A stretch of 47,194 nt of DNA from Bacillus paramycoides (GTDB lineage: Bacteria > Bacillota > Bacilli > Bacillales > Bacillaceae_G). The stretch is from the NCBI RefSeq assembly GCF_001884235.1, contig NZ_MAOI01000133.1:1-47194 (forward strand), given 5' to 3'. The position numbers were made by a program, and so were the translations under genes. The notes beneath the pieces were generated by a model. The model was given only the letters and a program-made list of their open reading frames with translations. It was not told the DNA's origin and did no database searches. This document shows positions 34,201 to 41,574 of the stretch, one piece after another. Numbering within the stretch: the first letter of the stretch is position 1; each line of letters begins with the position of its first letter.

Positions 34201-35461
34201 AGGCCTGCAGTATGACCAAAAAGCTAATCAAATTGTATATTATCAAAACTCGGCCTTTCCATCAGGTTGGCTGAATACAATTCAAGCAAATGGTGATTTT
34301 AAATTTGGGGTACTTCCAGAGGAAATAAATGAACCGTTAACTTTAAAATTATTTGGATATGACCTTGCAACTGCAGGGGATATGGCAGCAGGATTTAAAG
34401 ACTATGTTTTTGTTAAAGAGGGAACGGAATACGCTGTTCCAAGCTATGACAAAGATAAAATCAAATTAGGAGAGAAAATTACATTAACTTTAAATCTCAA
34501 TAATGTGAAACAACTTATGTCAGGTACATTTGAGATTCCTTATTACAAGCAGCTATTTAAATTTACAGATGTGAAACCAAATCCAGCACTTACGGAATAT
34601 GTAAAACAACATGGACTAAATCTTAAATTAGAAGATCCAAAGGTAATAGATACAGAAGGAGCTTGGGAAAACAAGGTGAAAGTTGGTGCATCGTTAGAAG
34701 GAAAAGAATTTAAAGGGTTAGATGGAGACACACCATTTTTAGATGTTACATTTGAAATGACGAGTGATGAATATTTTAATGATTTAACTGCATTTGGAGC
34801 AAATAAATTCTCTTATACAAAATCTGGTGCAGCAGAAGGTGTTGAAATTCCTGTATTTAAAGATAAATCCTTCTCTATTATTTCGAAGCATTCAACAGTT
34901 AGAGGGTATATCGGACCAGAAGCATTCTTGAATGAAGATGGGTATTTAGGTAAGAACGACTACACAAAACTAGGAGCAAAAGTGTACGTAGTTGGCAAGG
35001 ATGGAAAGAAATATACAGGAACGATTGATGATCATGGTCAATTCGAAATTCATAATGTTCCTGTAAGTGATAAAGAATACGATATTTTTGTCGAAATGCC
35101 AGGTCATTTAAATAGTAAATTAACAACAAAAATAGGGAAAATGCAGGATGGAGAATTAGTGGGACAAAACTTTAGAGCTGATATGGATGACAACCTTGCA
35201 GGTGATGTAAACGGCGACAAAGTGGTAGATATTCAAGATGCTAGAATAGCAGCTTTATCGTATGGAAAAGGAAAAGTGACTGTCAAAGATGGCGATGTCA
35301 ATCAAGATGGTGTTGTAAATGAAACGGATATTCGCTTGATAGAGAAGAATTTCTTGAAAAAGGGTCCAGATGCTAAAGAAAATCAGAAACCGAAAGAAAA
35401 TGTGGGGCCAGTGACGTTAGATAAAATCTTGCGTTCCATTGGATTAGAACCAAAAAAATAA
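31217..35461 (+). CDS. large secreted subtilase (S8, Vpr-like) with cohesin-like domain and dockerin
   Basis: 1,414 residues from ATG 31217 (AATGGGGAGATGCAAT upstream; the longer frame from 31082 has no SD). Order: signal peptide 1-31 (MKKGKFGKILIGTLTVGMLL), inhibitor I9-like propeptide to about 200, peptidase S8 at 215-700 with Asp228 (ILDTGIDYNHPD), His300 (SHGTHVAG) and Ser620 (GTSMATPH), a PA domain inserted at about 430-560, a long beta-sandwich region, a cohesin-like domain near 1075-1215, a carboxypeptidase-regulatory-like fold near 1225-1325, and a type I dockerin at 1328-1380 with two calcium loops (DVNGDKVVDIQD, DVNQDGVVNETD). The pairing of cohesin-like and dockerin modules suggests self-assembly or attachment to another surface protein. 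Stands between the two-component system and a TasA-like gene. Confidence 0.9.
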   Translation: MKKGKFGKILIGTLTVGMLLSQGIPYNVLAEDVNSSTLPGIDDVNAVLKGLTKEQRNALKTLDTKPGFVISPGINTASPDNVNVIVEFKQAPSKIEVLKQAAKGKKLALSNAEQKVEASHKGFKTELEQLQKKKDKGTNFKSAKITREYKNAFNGVAMSLPANMIEDLVRTGIVKRVWEDREVKIDLPKETAKAGVEPKMADSVPQIGVDKLHDEKITGKGIKVGILDTGIDYNHPDLKDAYKGYRAKQGEDPSKIDPNSIKGWDFVNNDADPMETTYKDWQNSGGYPEIYNGSAYYTSHGTHVAGTIAADKKNNVDYAVKGVAPDVDLYSYRVLGPYGSGQTSGILAAIDKAVKDDMDVINLSLGAAINDPLYPTSVAVNNAMLAGVVTVVAAGNSGPGEGTIGSPSAAALPITVGASDAAMSIPTFSAAAGDLHVDKMMLLGKSFTDKLEDLKGQSLSVVYAGLGKSDDFKGKDVKGKLALIQRGEITFDEKIKNAKEAGAKAVIVYNNVDGEITSYLGESTSSIPSFRLTKVDGEKLQAKAVQGDVALAFGELNNIKTEGDHLADFSSRGPATKTDDIKPDIVAPGVSIFSTVPEYINDPKDGENYPVAYGRMSGTSMATPHTAGVAALILQEHPNYSPFDVKEALMNTAVDLKEERSVFEVGSGRIDAYRAVHADTSIEVIDKTSNVVNDEEVEIEEKTGSIAFGYKNQLGNEPIKDSRKVLIKNSSKTDGKEFKLEVEFSPTSVGVQDAAKNGVKLNVQDSIKVAPGTSGEISPEIIIPENAEFGRYEGYIHISNKNNEKEVYQVPFAVKFTEKGIASVDLLRDAMATDASKFHPFMERPSSPLTFKLNSPLETIDAVVKDRKTGKALGVVGTLNASSLTPNVEYMMFSGMGGYVLPFTGDPAHPIGDKPVMLPDGDYELNFVGYDKEGKSYTKGDSIIIDNVIPEMKFKDVQPGIHEVNDSMFKEEDGQRALWVHGNIYDSTVDALKVKGLQYDQKANQIVYYQNSAFPSGWLNTIQANGDFKFGVLPEEINEPLTLKLFGYDLATAGDMAAGFKDYVFVKEGTEYAVPSYDKDKIKLGEKITLTLNLNNVKQLMSGTFEIPYYKQLFKFTDVKPNPALTEYVKQHGLNLKLEDPKVIDTEGAWENKVKVGASLEGKEFKGLDGDTPFLDVTFEMTSDEYFNDLTAFGANKFSYTKSGAAEGVEIPVFKDKSFSIISKHSTVRGYIGPEAFLNEDGYLGKNDYTKLGAKVYVVGKDGKKYTGTIDDHGQFEIHNVPVSDKEYDIFVEMPGHLNSKLTTKIGKMQDGELVGQNFRADMDDNLAGDVNGDKVVDIQDARIAALSYGKGKVTVKDGDVNQDGVVNETDIRLIEKNFLKKGPDAKENQKPKENVGPVTLDKILRSIGLEPKK

Positions 35462-35534
35462 GTGGGCACAATTCTATAGTAAACTAAACAATAAAATAAT
35501 GATTTTAGAATCAAATGGGAGTTACTAATATTGG

Positions 35535-35570
35535 ACCGGTAATGATTCATTGTAACATTACCGGTTATTC
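35535..35570 (+). terminator. terminator of the protease gene
   Basis: ACCGGTAATG (35535) pairs exactly with CATTACCGGT (35556), followed by TATTCTTC. 35570-35735 is the TasA-like promoter region. Confidence 0.65.
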
Positions 35571-35735
35571 TTCAAGTAGTCTTAAAGCGATAGCTATTTG
35601 GATACTTAAATCTCTACATGAAGTAAATAATTTAAAGATGGTTAGTTTTCGGTACTGGATAAGGTATTTGCTTAATTATTATTGGTTGTGGGATGGATAT
35701 GTAGTTTGAACTTTAATAATGGGGGGACTTGTGAA

Positions 35736-36335
35736 ATGAGTATTAAGAAAAAACTGGGTATGGGTGTTGTAACTGCAGCTCTTGGTCTATCTTTAATTGG
35801 TGGAGGTACATATGCGTACTTCAGTGATAAGGAAGTATCACAAAACACGTTTGCAGCTGGTACTTTAGATTTGAGTGTTGATCCTAAAGTTGTTATTGAT
35901 ATAGATAATCTTAAGCCAGGTGACGAAATGGAACGAGGGTTTCAACTAGTTAACAAAGGTACATTAGCGATAGGAGATGTGAAGCTTCTGACTGATTACA
36001 ATGTAATCGATGATAAAGGAGATAATGGAAATGCTGATTTGGGGGATCATATCCGTGTTGATTTCTTGTGGAATTTGGATAAAAATGAGGTTCCAATATG
36101 GTCGACTACATTATCTGATTTGAAGAAAGGTACACAAAATGGGAATATTCCTGATCTTGTGCAAAAAGGTATTTTAGACCGAGAAGAAAACGGACTTGCC
36201 CCAGGGGATGATGATACCTTCTATGTGATGTTCACATTTGTAGATAACGGCGAAGATCAAAATATGTTCCAAGGAGATGCATTACATTTAAATTGGACTT
36301 TCAACTCGATGCAGGCAAAAGGTGAAGAAAAATAA
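35736..36335 (+). CDS. TasA/camelysin family (CalY-like) secreted fibre protein
   Basis: 199 residues from ATG 35736 with GGGGGGA upstream. The signal peptide region MSIKKKLGMGVVTAALGLSL is followed by GGGTYAYFSDKEVSQNTFAA GTLDLSVDP-type sequence (written with the break at the Ala-Gly boundary), the hallmark of TasA and CalY, which form functional amyloid fibres in biofilms. The remainder, with DNLKPGDEMERGFQLVNKG and GLAPGDDDTFYVMFTF, matches the family through to the end. No sipW-type signal peptidase gene is adjacent, so it must rely on one elsewhere. Likely co-regulated with the preceding protease. Confidence 0.9.
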   Translation: MSIKKKLGMGVVTAALGLSLIGGGTYAYFSDKEVSQNTFAAGTLDLSVDPKVVIDIDNLKPGDEMERGFQLVNKGTLAIGDVKLLTDYNVIDDKGDNGNADLGDHIRVDFLWNLDKNEVPIWSTTLSDLKKGTQNGNIPDLVQKGILDREENGLAPGDDDTFYVMFTFVDNGEDQNMFQGDALHLNWTFNSMQAKGEEK

Positions 36336-36346
36336 AAATAATGATT

Positions 36347-36390
36347 GGTTTTGGTGCAAAAATAACAGAGAATAAAGCGCATATATTCCT
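36347..36390. mobile_element. IS240-like right-end fragment
   Basis: GGTTTTGGTGCAAAAATAAC followed by AGAGAATAAAGCGCATATAT is the reverse complement of the right end of the copy at 25361-26202. Only about 45 bases remain. Confidence 0.75.
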
Positions 36391-36449
36391 AATGATGATC
36401 CCCCCTAAAGGGGCAAGCTGACTAATGTCAGTGGGATTCTTGCTACCAA

Positions 36450-36562
36450 AGGCGAAGTCTTCAAAGAGACTCCGCCTTTTCAACGTACAATGAACTTCAA
36501 CATAAACATTGTTCCTCATTTACCAACTTGTTTATGCTTATTTCAAACTTTGCAACAGAACC
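36450..36562. mobile_element. right-end fragment of the second IS6 lineage
   Basis: AAAGGCGAAGTCTTCAAAGA through TTTCAAACTTTGCAACAGAA follows the right end of the wreck at 20600-20749. Two IS ends of different lineages thus abut between the TasA-like gene and pssA. 36563-36678 has no gene. Confidence 0.75.
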
Positions 36563-36678
36563 TGAAATATGTTTTAGCCGTTCCTCATTGAAGTCATACT
36601 TACTCTTTAATATTTCTATAGTCTTACTCAAATAAACGATATTCCATAAAGTCTTAATGGCGATGGACGGGATCCCAA

Positions 36679-37170
36679 TTAAAGTTTTTTAAACCTAATT
36701 GGACTTACCATTAAGAGAGCGAGGATTAATGTGATCCATGCATTGCTATATGAAAACAATCCCATACCAGCCAATGTTAATCCAGCAGCTGGAATAGGTA
36801 ATCCCTTAAAATATCCAATAGTTGGTTTAACACTAAATTTAGCTAATCTTAAAGCACCCATCGTTGGGAAAAGGATAAATGCCAAAGAAGTTAAAATAGA
36901 TGGTGTTGCTATCGAATGAAATAAAAGTGCAGGAGCAACTCCGAAACTAACAATATCAGCTAAGGAATCTAATTCTACACCAAACTCACTGTTCACTTTT
37001 AATTTTCTCGCAATCCTTCCATCAAGAAGATCTAGAACAGCTGACAAGAAAATGAAAATGGAGGCTACTACCAAATAGTCACTCATATTCATGGTAATTG
37101 AAAAAACACCGCACAATAAATTTCCAATCGTAAATAAATTCGGTACAGCTTTTACTACCTGATTGAACAA
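36679..37170 (-). CDS. pssA: CDP-diacylglycerol--serine O-phosphatidyltransferase
   Basis: Membrane enzyme that makes phosphatidylserine from CDP-diacylglycerol and serine, the first step to phosphatidylethanolamine. 163 residues from TTG 37170, chosen because TTAGGAGGGACAACC gives a good SD; a frame from 37194 would include the SD in its coding region. The CDP-alcohol phosphotransferase motif is complete: DLLDGRIARK then GVELDSLADIV (DGxxAR-x8-Gx3Dx3D). Five or six membrane spans. No psd gene is adjacent; the gene upstream is a small unknown ORF. Confidence 0.92.
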   Translation of the reverse strand: MFNQVVKAVPNLFTIGNLLCGVFSITMNMSDYLVVASIFIFLSAVLDLLDGRIARKLKVNSEFGVELDSLADIVSFGVAPALLFHSIATPSILTSLAFILFPTMGALRLAKFSVKPTIGYFKGLPIPAAGLTLAGMGLFSYSNAWITLILALLMVSPIRFKKL

Positions 37171-37203
37171 GGTTGTCCCTCCTAAGTTGATCAAACTTCA
37201 CAT

Positions 37204-37392
37204 TTATGTAGCATTTTCTATATATTCTTCCGTTATTCTTAAAAATATATGACCACTGTACGCTAAGTAAATTTCGACAAGAGAAAAGTCGATTTCCTGT
37301 ACGTTATATTGGATATAAAAATGTTTGATCATTTTCGGTACGCGTTGTTGAACATTAGCACCCGATAGTTGAAGTATTGGGTAGTCAAGCAT
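37204..37392 (-). CDS. hypothetical protein, 62 residues, coupled to a DHFR-like remnant
   Basis: ATG 37392 lies in GGAGGAAAATGCTTGA, where the stop of the upstream DHFR-like remnant overlaps the start, a sign of translational coupling. The protein (MLDYPILQLSGANVQQRVPK, then HFYIQYNVQEIDFSLVEIYL) has no signal peptide or membrane span. Not recognised. It precedes pssA by 33 bases and is probably in the same transcript. Confidence 0.45.
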   Translation of the reverse strand: MLDYPILQLSGANVQQRVPKMIKHFYIQYNVQEIDFSLVEIYLAYSGHIFLRITEEYIENAT

Positions 37393-37530
37393 TTTCCTCC
37401 GGTTGGTAGATAAGACCAACCACTCTCGTTTTAGATGTATTGGTTTTTATAAGTTTAAGATTGATCCTGTCCGTAATTTCTTTAAATAAAGGTAGTCTAC
37501 TGCGTAGGACTACCGGAAACACATTAATCC
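37385..37530 (-). pseudogene. C-terminal remnant of a DHFR/RibD-like reductase
   Basis: The minus-strand frame reads VFPVVLRSRLPLFKEITDRI, then NLKLIKTNTSKTRVVGLIYQ, the usual end of dihydrofolate-reductase-like proteins such as YwjB or YyaP (VxPVVLGxGxPLF ... GVVxLxY). The IS6 element at 37532 removed the N-terminal three quarters. Its DNA contains the inverted repeat GGTAGTC/GACTACC, which is coding and not a terminator. Confidence 0.75.
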
Positions 37531-37531
37531 A

Positions 37532-38393
37532 GGTTTTGGTGCAAAAACTTCAAGGTAATTACAAATCATCTCTAAAACTTGGACATACAGATACTATTGC
37601 TCTAAATAGGTGTGTAATCGGTATGGAAAAGAAAAATTGGTTCAAATGGAAGCACTATCAGCCTGATATTATCTTATTAACGGTAAGATGATACCTACGG
37701 TACAACCTAAGTTTTCGTGATTTGGTGGAAATGATGGAGGAACGTGGTTTATCCATTTCTCATACAACGATTATGCGTCGGATTTATCAGTATGGTCCTG
37801 AATTGGACAAACGGATCCGACGTTACCTCAAACAAATAAATGGCTCTTGGAGAGTCGATGAAACATATATCAAAGTAAAGGGTCAATGGATGTACCTGTA
37901 TCGTGCTGTTGATTCGAACGGAAACACAATCGATTTTTGCCTAAGCGCAACAAGAGATCATAAGGCTGCAAGGCGCTTTTTCAAGAAAGCTTTATGGTCT
38001 TTTCATGTTTCAAAGCCACGTGTGATAACAGTCGATAAGAATCCAGCTAATCCTATAGCAATTGAACAGTTGAGAAAAGAAAAAAGCATACCTAACGGTA
38101 TGCGACTTAGACAACAAAAGTACTTGAATAACATAGTAGAACAAGATCATCGCATTATAAGGAGGCGAATCCGTTCTATGCTAGGTCCTAAATCTTTTGA
38201 CATAGCTACATCCATTCTTTCTGGAGTAGAAGCCATGCATATGATTAAAAAAGAACAGATTGCTTTACGGAACCAGTTTGTCAAAAATCAAAAAGAATTC
38301 ATCCATCAATTGTTTGGACTTGCAAAAAAAGATATGATTCCGTTAGGAATATATGTGCTTTATTCTCTGTTGTTTTATGTTTGCACCAGAACC
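37532..38393 (+). mobile_element. IS240-like element, degenerate
   Basis: 862 bp from GGTTTTGGTGCAAAAACTTC to TTTGCACCAGAACC. The left flank TTAATCCA and right flank TTAATTGT share TTAAT but are not an exact octamer duplication. It interrupts the DHFR-like gene on the left. Confidence 0.85.
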
Positions 38394-38420
38394 TTAATTG
38401 TCATGAGTTATTATTTATAA
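37623..38420 (+). pseudogene. IS6-family transposase with a Trp-to-stop change
   Basis: ATG 37623 gives NWFKWKHYQPDIILLTVR, then TGA at 37689 in place of the conserved TGG (W of TVRWYL), after which the frame is open to 38420. The catalytic residues are present downstream: WRVDETYIKVKG, ITVDKNPANP and NNIVEQDHRIIRRR. The normal stop after LFGL is lost (GCATAA became GCAAAA), so the frame reads past the IS end by nine codons. Without suppression of the UGA it is dead. Confidence 0.88.
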
Positions 38421-38508
38421 AAATCACTAGTGCTAAGGAACAACTATATATTTTTAAATGTAATATAGCTATTTAGAAAGTAAGCAAATATTATTTGATA
38501 TGAGAAAC

Positions 38509-38539
38509 CCTGTTTTGATAAACAGGATTTTATCTTTTT
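38509..38539 (+). terminator. hairpin terminator downstream of IS6 copy
   Basis: CCTGTTT pairs with AAACAGG around TGAT, then ATTTTATCTTTTT. A second hairpin-like AAAAGTG/CGCTTTTTT stretch at 38695-38725 faces cwlJ and could end its transcript from the minus strand. 38540-38694 has no gene. Confidence 0.6.
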
Positions 38540-38758
38540 AAAGAGGTCCTGCCCTATCTCTATAAACTTCAAATTTTTTTGCATCCCAAAACGAAGAATT
38601 TTATGGCTTTTATAGTAATAAGATTCATTTTCATCGTTTTGGGGATAACCTGTTTCCCTAAGTTGATGTGCATGGATGCTACCCCTAAAACTAGTAAAAA
38701 AGTGTTAAATTAGCGCTTTTTTATTCTTTCTTTAATTACAGATTGTTTTTATCATTGT

Positions 38759-39187
38759 TTAAAATGTATTATAAACCTGTTCACAAGTTGCGGCTGTTGG
38801 TTGAAAAAAACAGTGCTTTTTAAAACGCCCTACAAAAGGCTGATTATACCATTGTTGAGGACAATCACCTGGTGGCCTAAAATACCACAAACTAAATTTC
38901 CCAGGCCAGAACCTCTCTCCATTGATTACTCGACGAGCTAAGCTTTTTTCACTTTCTCTTGCTCTTTGATAGAAATAACCGTGAGTAACAGCTTCAAACG
39001 CGTGTTCCTGGAAAATCATTTGTCTAATGGTACGAAGGTTTTTAAAATCGGAACAATTAGCTCTTATTCGGTTAATTCCTACATTTCCGACGAGCAACAT
39101 ACCCTGGGTTCCTTCTCCTTCGGCTTCTGCTCTCAGTAATCTTGCTAAAAGTGCAATATCTGCATCTGTAGCGTTAACAACTCCCAT
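38759..39187 (-). CDS. cwlJ: spore cortex-lytic enzyme CwlJ
   Basis: 142 residues from ATG 39187 with GGAGGTGA upstream, the exact length of CwlJ. It is a SleB/CwlJ-type cell-wall hydrolase: the catalytic Glu lies in ARLLRAEAEGEGTQGM, followed by LLVGNVGINRIRANCSDF, HGYFYQRARESE and the typical ending QPTAATCEQVYNTF. CwlJ acts in the spore coat and is triggered by Ca-DPA during germination. Its usual partner gerQ is not adjacent here, so GerQ must be encoded elsewhere. B. cereus group genomes often carry more than one cwlJ. Confidence 0.95.
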   Translation of the reverse strand: MGVVNATDADIALLARLLRAEAEGEGTQGMLLVGNVGINRIRANCSDFKNLRTIRQMIFQEHAFEAVTHGYFYQRARESEKSLARRVINGERFWPGKFSLWYFRPPGDCPQQWYNQPFVGRFKKHCFFQPTAATCEQVYNTF

Positions 39188-39621
39188 GACTTCACCTCCA
39201 TTATATTTTCTTCTTATAGTATTGTTTATTAGTCAGGATAATGACTTTTTTACATAATATAGGTTTTTATGTTTACGGAGTACGAAAGAGAATTACTCTT
39301 ATATATAAGGGGGATGATAAAATTGTTATGCTAAATATTTTTTCGTACAATTGGAAAGAAAAGCTAACAAATCTTTTATTATCTGTGTTTTGAGGATATT
39401 AGGAGATTTGTTGTGCAGTCAATGAATTTGGGGTATTGAATGTGAACTAATATTTAAAGGTTTACTTTCAAATTAAACCGAACAGACCAAAAATAAGGAA
39501 GTTCTTTTACACTACAAATGAATTTATTTTAAAAGCGCAGATGCATTTTTATGAATTTTATTGGAAATTAAATGTAAAAATGGGTTATCATCGTACAATA
39601 AAGTTGTATAGGTGTATTATA
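39188..39621. other. 434-base intergenic region
   Basis: No gene found. A GGGGGATGATAAAATTGTTA stretch at 39309 has an SD-like run but leads into a very short frame. The region must hold the sporulation promoter of cwlJ on the minus strand and the promoter of the next gene on the plus strand. Confidence 0.4.
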
Positions 39622-39927
39622 ATGAAAAAACTTTCTTTCGTTTTAGTAGTACTATTAACTTGTATACTAGTATTTAATGTTTATGCTAGTGAAGTAGATA
39701 CAACTAAAAGTGCTACAGAATTACGTGAAGAACGTATTGCAACAGCAATTGAAAACGTTTGGAACAAATATGATTTAGCTAGTTTTCAAATTGGTATCAC
39801 TGATCCAATAATTTGGATTGAAACAGAAAAAATGGACTATAAGAAGGAATGGTTGACATACTTGAAAAAGAATGTAAGTAACTCTGATTTAGAACACTAT
39901 AATATTGAAATTTCGGAGAGGAAATAA
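39622..39927 (+). CDS. small secreted protein, 101 residues
   Basis: ATG 39622 (MKKLSFVLVVLLTCILVFNV) begins a clear signal peptide with a likely cut after YAS. The mature part is about 78 residues, mixed helical (ATELREERIATAIENVWNKY, then ASFQIGITDPIIWIETEKMD). A longer frame from 39541 has no SD. No Cys, no anchor. Family not recognised. Strong terminator directly downstream, so monocistronic. Confidence 0.65.
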   Translation: MKKLSFVLVVLLTCILVFNVYASEVDTTKSATELREERIATAIENVWNKYDLASFQIGITDPIIWIETEKMDYKKEWLTYLKKNVSNSDLEHYNIEISERK

Positions 39928-39952
39928 TACGTAATTTCATTAGACAAGAAAT

Positions 39953-39998
39953 AAAAGGCATTAACCAATACAGTGTAGAGGTTAATGCCTTTTATTTT
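39953..39998 (+). terminator. terminator of the small secreted protein gene
   Basis: AAAAGGCATTAACC pairs exactly with GGTTAATGCCTTTT across 13 bases and ends in TATTTT. Confidence 0.9.
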
Positions 39999-40213
39999 AA
40001 TTTAAATGTAATAATTTAGTTAAAAACATGTCCATAAGATAAAGAAGCACTAGATGTACTATTATTTTGTAATTGTAGTTTGAATGCTGTTCCTGATTTA
40101 GTTAAAATCCTGTATTAAAATAAAAACAGACTACTGTTCGAGTTAAATGTTCCAGGTTATAATGGTTAGGGTTTATGCCTGAGTAAATATTTTTATAAGA
40201 AGTGAGGTAGTGT

Positions 40214-41053
40214 ATGAAAAAAAGAACCACAGACATTATTTTTATCATTATGGGTGCCTTTATTTTCGCGTTAGGTGTTAATTTATTTGTTATCCCGAAC
40301 GAGCTTGGTGAAGGAGGAGTAACTGGTATCACGATTATAACCTACTATTTATTTGAGTGGTCACCAGGTTTAGTCAACTTAATTCTTAATGCGTTTTTGT
40401 TAATAATTGGCTATAAATTTTTGAATAAGGTAACAACGATTTATACGATTATTGCTGTAGTTTTTAACTCGCTTTTTCTTCATCTGACAGAAGGCTGGAA
40501 TATTGCTTCTAATGAATTAATGGTAAATGCCATTTTTGGAGGAATATTTGTAGGGTGCGGGATTGGACTAATCATTCGGGTTGGCGGAACAACAGCAGGT
40601 ACTACCATCTTAGCAAGGATTACACAAAAATATTTAGGCTGGAGCATTAGCTATGGTCTATTGTTTTTCGATTTAATAGTTGCTTTTTCATCTTATTTTA
40701 TTATAGGTGCAGAAAAGCTGATGTTGACAATTATTATGCTATATATAGGAACGAAAGTGATGGAATTTGTAATCGAAGGCTTAAACCCGAAGAAGGCCAT
40801 TACCATTATCTCTGATAGACCGAATGACATTGCCGAACAAGTGACTAAATCAATGGACAGAGGGGTTACCGTATACTCAGGTCATGGTTATTACACAAAA
40901 ACCCCAAAGGAAATTCTTTATATTGTTATTAGCAAGCAAGAAGTATTAAAGTTAAAACGGATTGTTCAATCTACTGATCCGAATGCTTTCATCGCTATAC
41001 ACGATGTTCGTGATGTGTTCGGAGAAGGATTTGTTGATATTTCTAAGTCTTAA
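40214..41053 (+). CDS. YitT family membrane protein (DUF161/DUF2179)
   Basis: 279 residues from ATG 40214 with GTGAGGTAG upstream. Five to six membrane spans occupy residues 1-175 (family motifs FVIPNELGEGGVTGITII and GGTTAGTTILARI), and a cytoplasmic DUF2179 domain occupies 195-275 (RGVTVYSGHGYYTKTPKEIL). These proteins are widespread in Firmicutes, with several paralogues per genome and no settled substrate. Monocistronic as far as seen. Confidence 0.9.
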   Translation: MKKRTTDIIFIIMGAFIFALGVNLFVIPNELGEGGVTGITIITYYLFEWSPGLVNLILNAFLLIIGYKFLNKVTTIYTIIAVVFNSLFLHLTEGWNIASNELMVNAIFGGIFVGCGIGLIIRVGGTTAGTTILARITQKYLGWSISYGLLFFDLIVAFSSYFIIGAEKLMLTIIMLYIGTKVMEFVIEGLNPKKAITIISDRPNDIAEQVTKSMDRGVTVYSGHGYYTKTPKEILYIVISKQEVLKLKRIVQSTDPNAFIAIHDVRDVFGEGFVDISKS

Positions 41054-41260
41054 TAAGAGGTTAATTTAAAAGAGTTAGAATTTGTAGAGTTGGTATTAGA
41101 TATATGCCTACCTGTTTTAATTAATCGTTCGTTATCGTCAATATAAACGACACAATTTGAAATTTTGTTTTTTACAATACGTTTATGAACTATGTGTAAA
41201 TTGAATTATATAGCGAATAAGATATAATTTTATTATAAGCAACATGTTTTCGTTATAAAC
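41054..41260. other. 207 bases after yitT
   Basis: AT-rich intergenic DNA with no gene; it leads into the palindromic IS derivative. Confidence 0.35.
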
Positions 41261-41407
41261 GATTCTGGTGTAAAAACGATAAAACTTGTGCAATGAATCT
41301 TCAAATTTTGGACATATTGATAATACAACTTTATAAAAGGTGTACGATCAGTATGTCCAAGTTTAGGAGATTACTTGCAAGAACTTTAGAGTTTTTGCAG
41401 CAGAGCC
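41261..41407. mobile_element. 147-bp palindromic miniature element built from IS6 left ends
   Basis: The first half, from GATTCTGGTGTAAAAAC, follows the left 90 bases of the IS240-like copies, including the TTGGACATA-type segment. The second half, ending AGTTTTTGCAGCAGAGCC, is the same left-end sequence inverted. It thus has two copies of one IS end facing each other with no transposase, a structure that could be moved in trans. Flanking octamers differ. Confidence 0.65.
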
Positions 41408-41482
41408 TAAAGGAGCTATAACTATTGGAGATAATAATTGAAATTAGGAAGAGACCAAATTTCAATTATTAAGCATAAAATC

Positions 41483-41519
41483 ATTAACCGGCACCTTAAC
41501 TTTTAAGGTACCGGTTAAT
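41483..41519. terminator. 17-bp hairpin
   Basis: ATTAACCGGCACCTTAA pairs with TTAAGGTACCGGTTAAT with one mismatch. It sits between the miniature element and the TetR gene end and could stop transcription from either side. Confidence 0.6.
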
Positions 41520-41574
41520 TTGTGTGCAATTTGTGTCTACACGTGCGAATTTCCTGAAATGATAGGATGATTCT

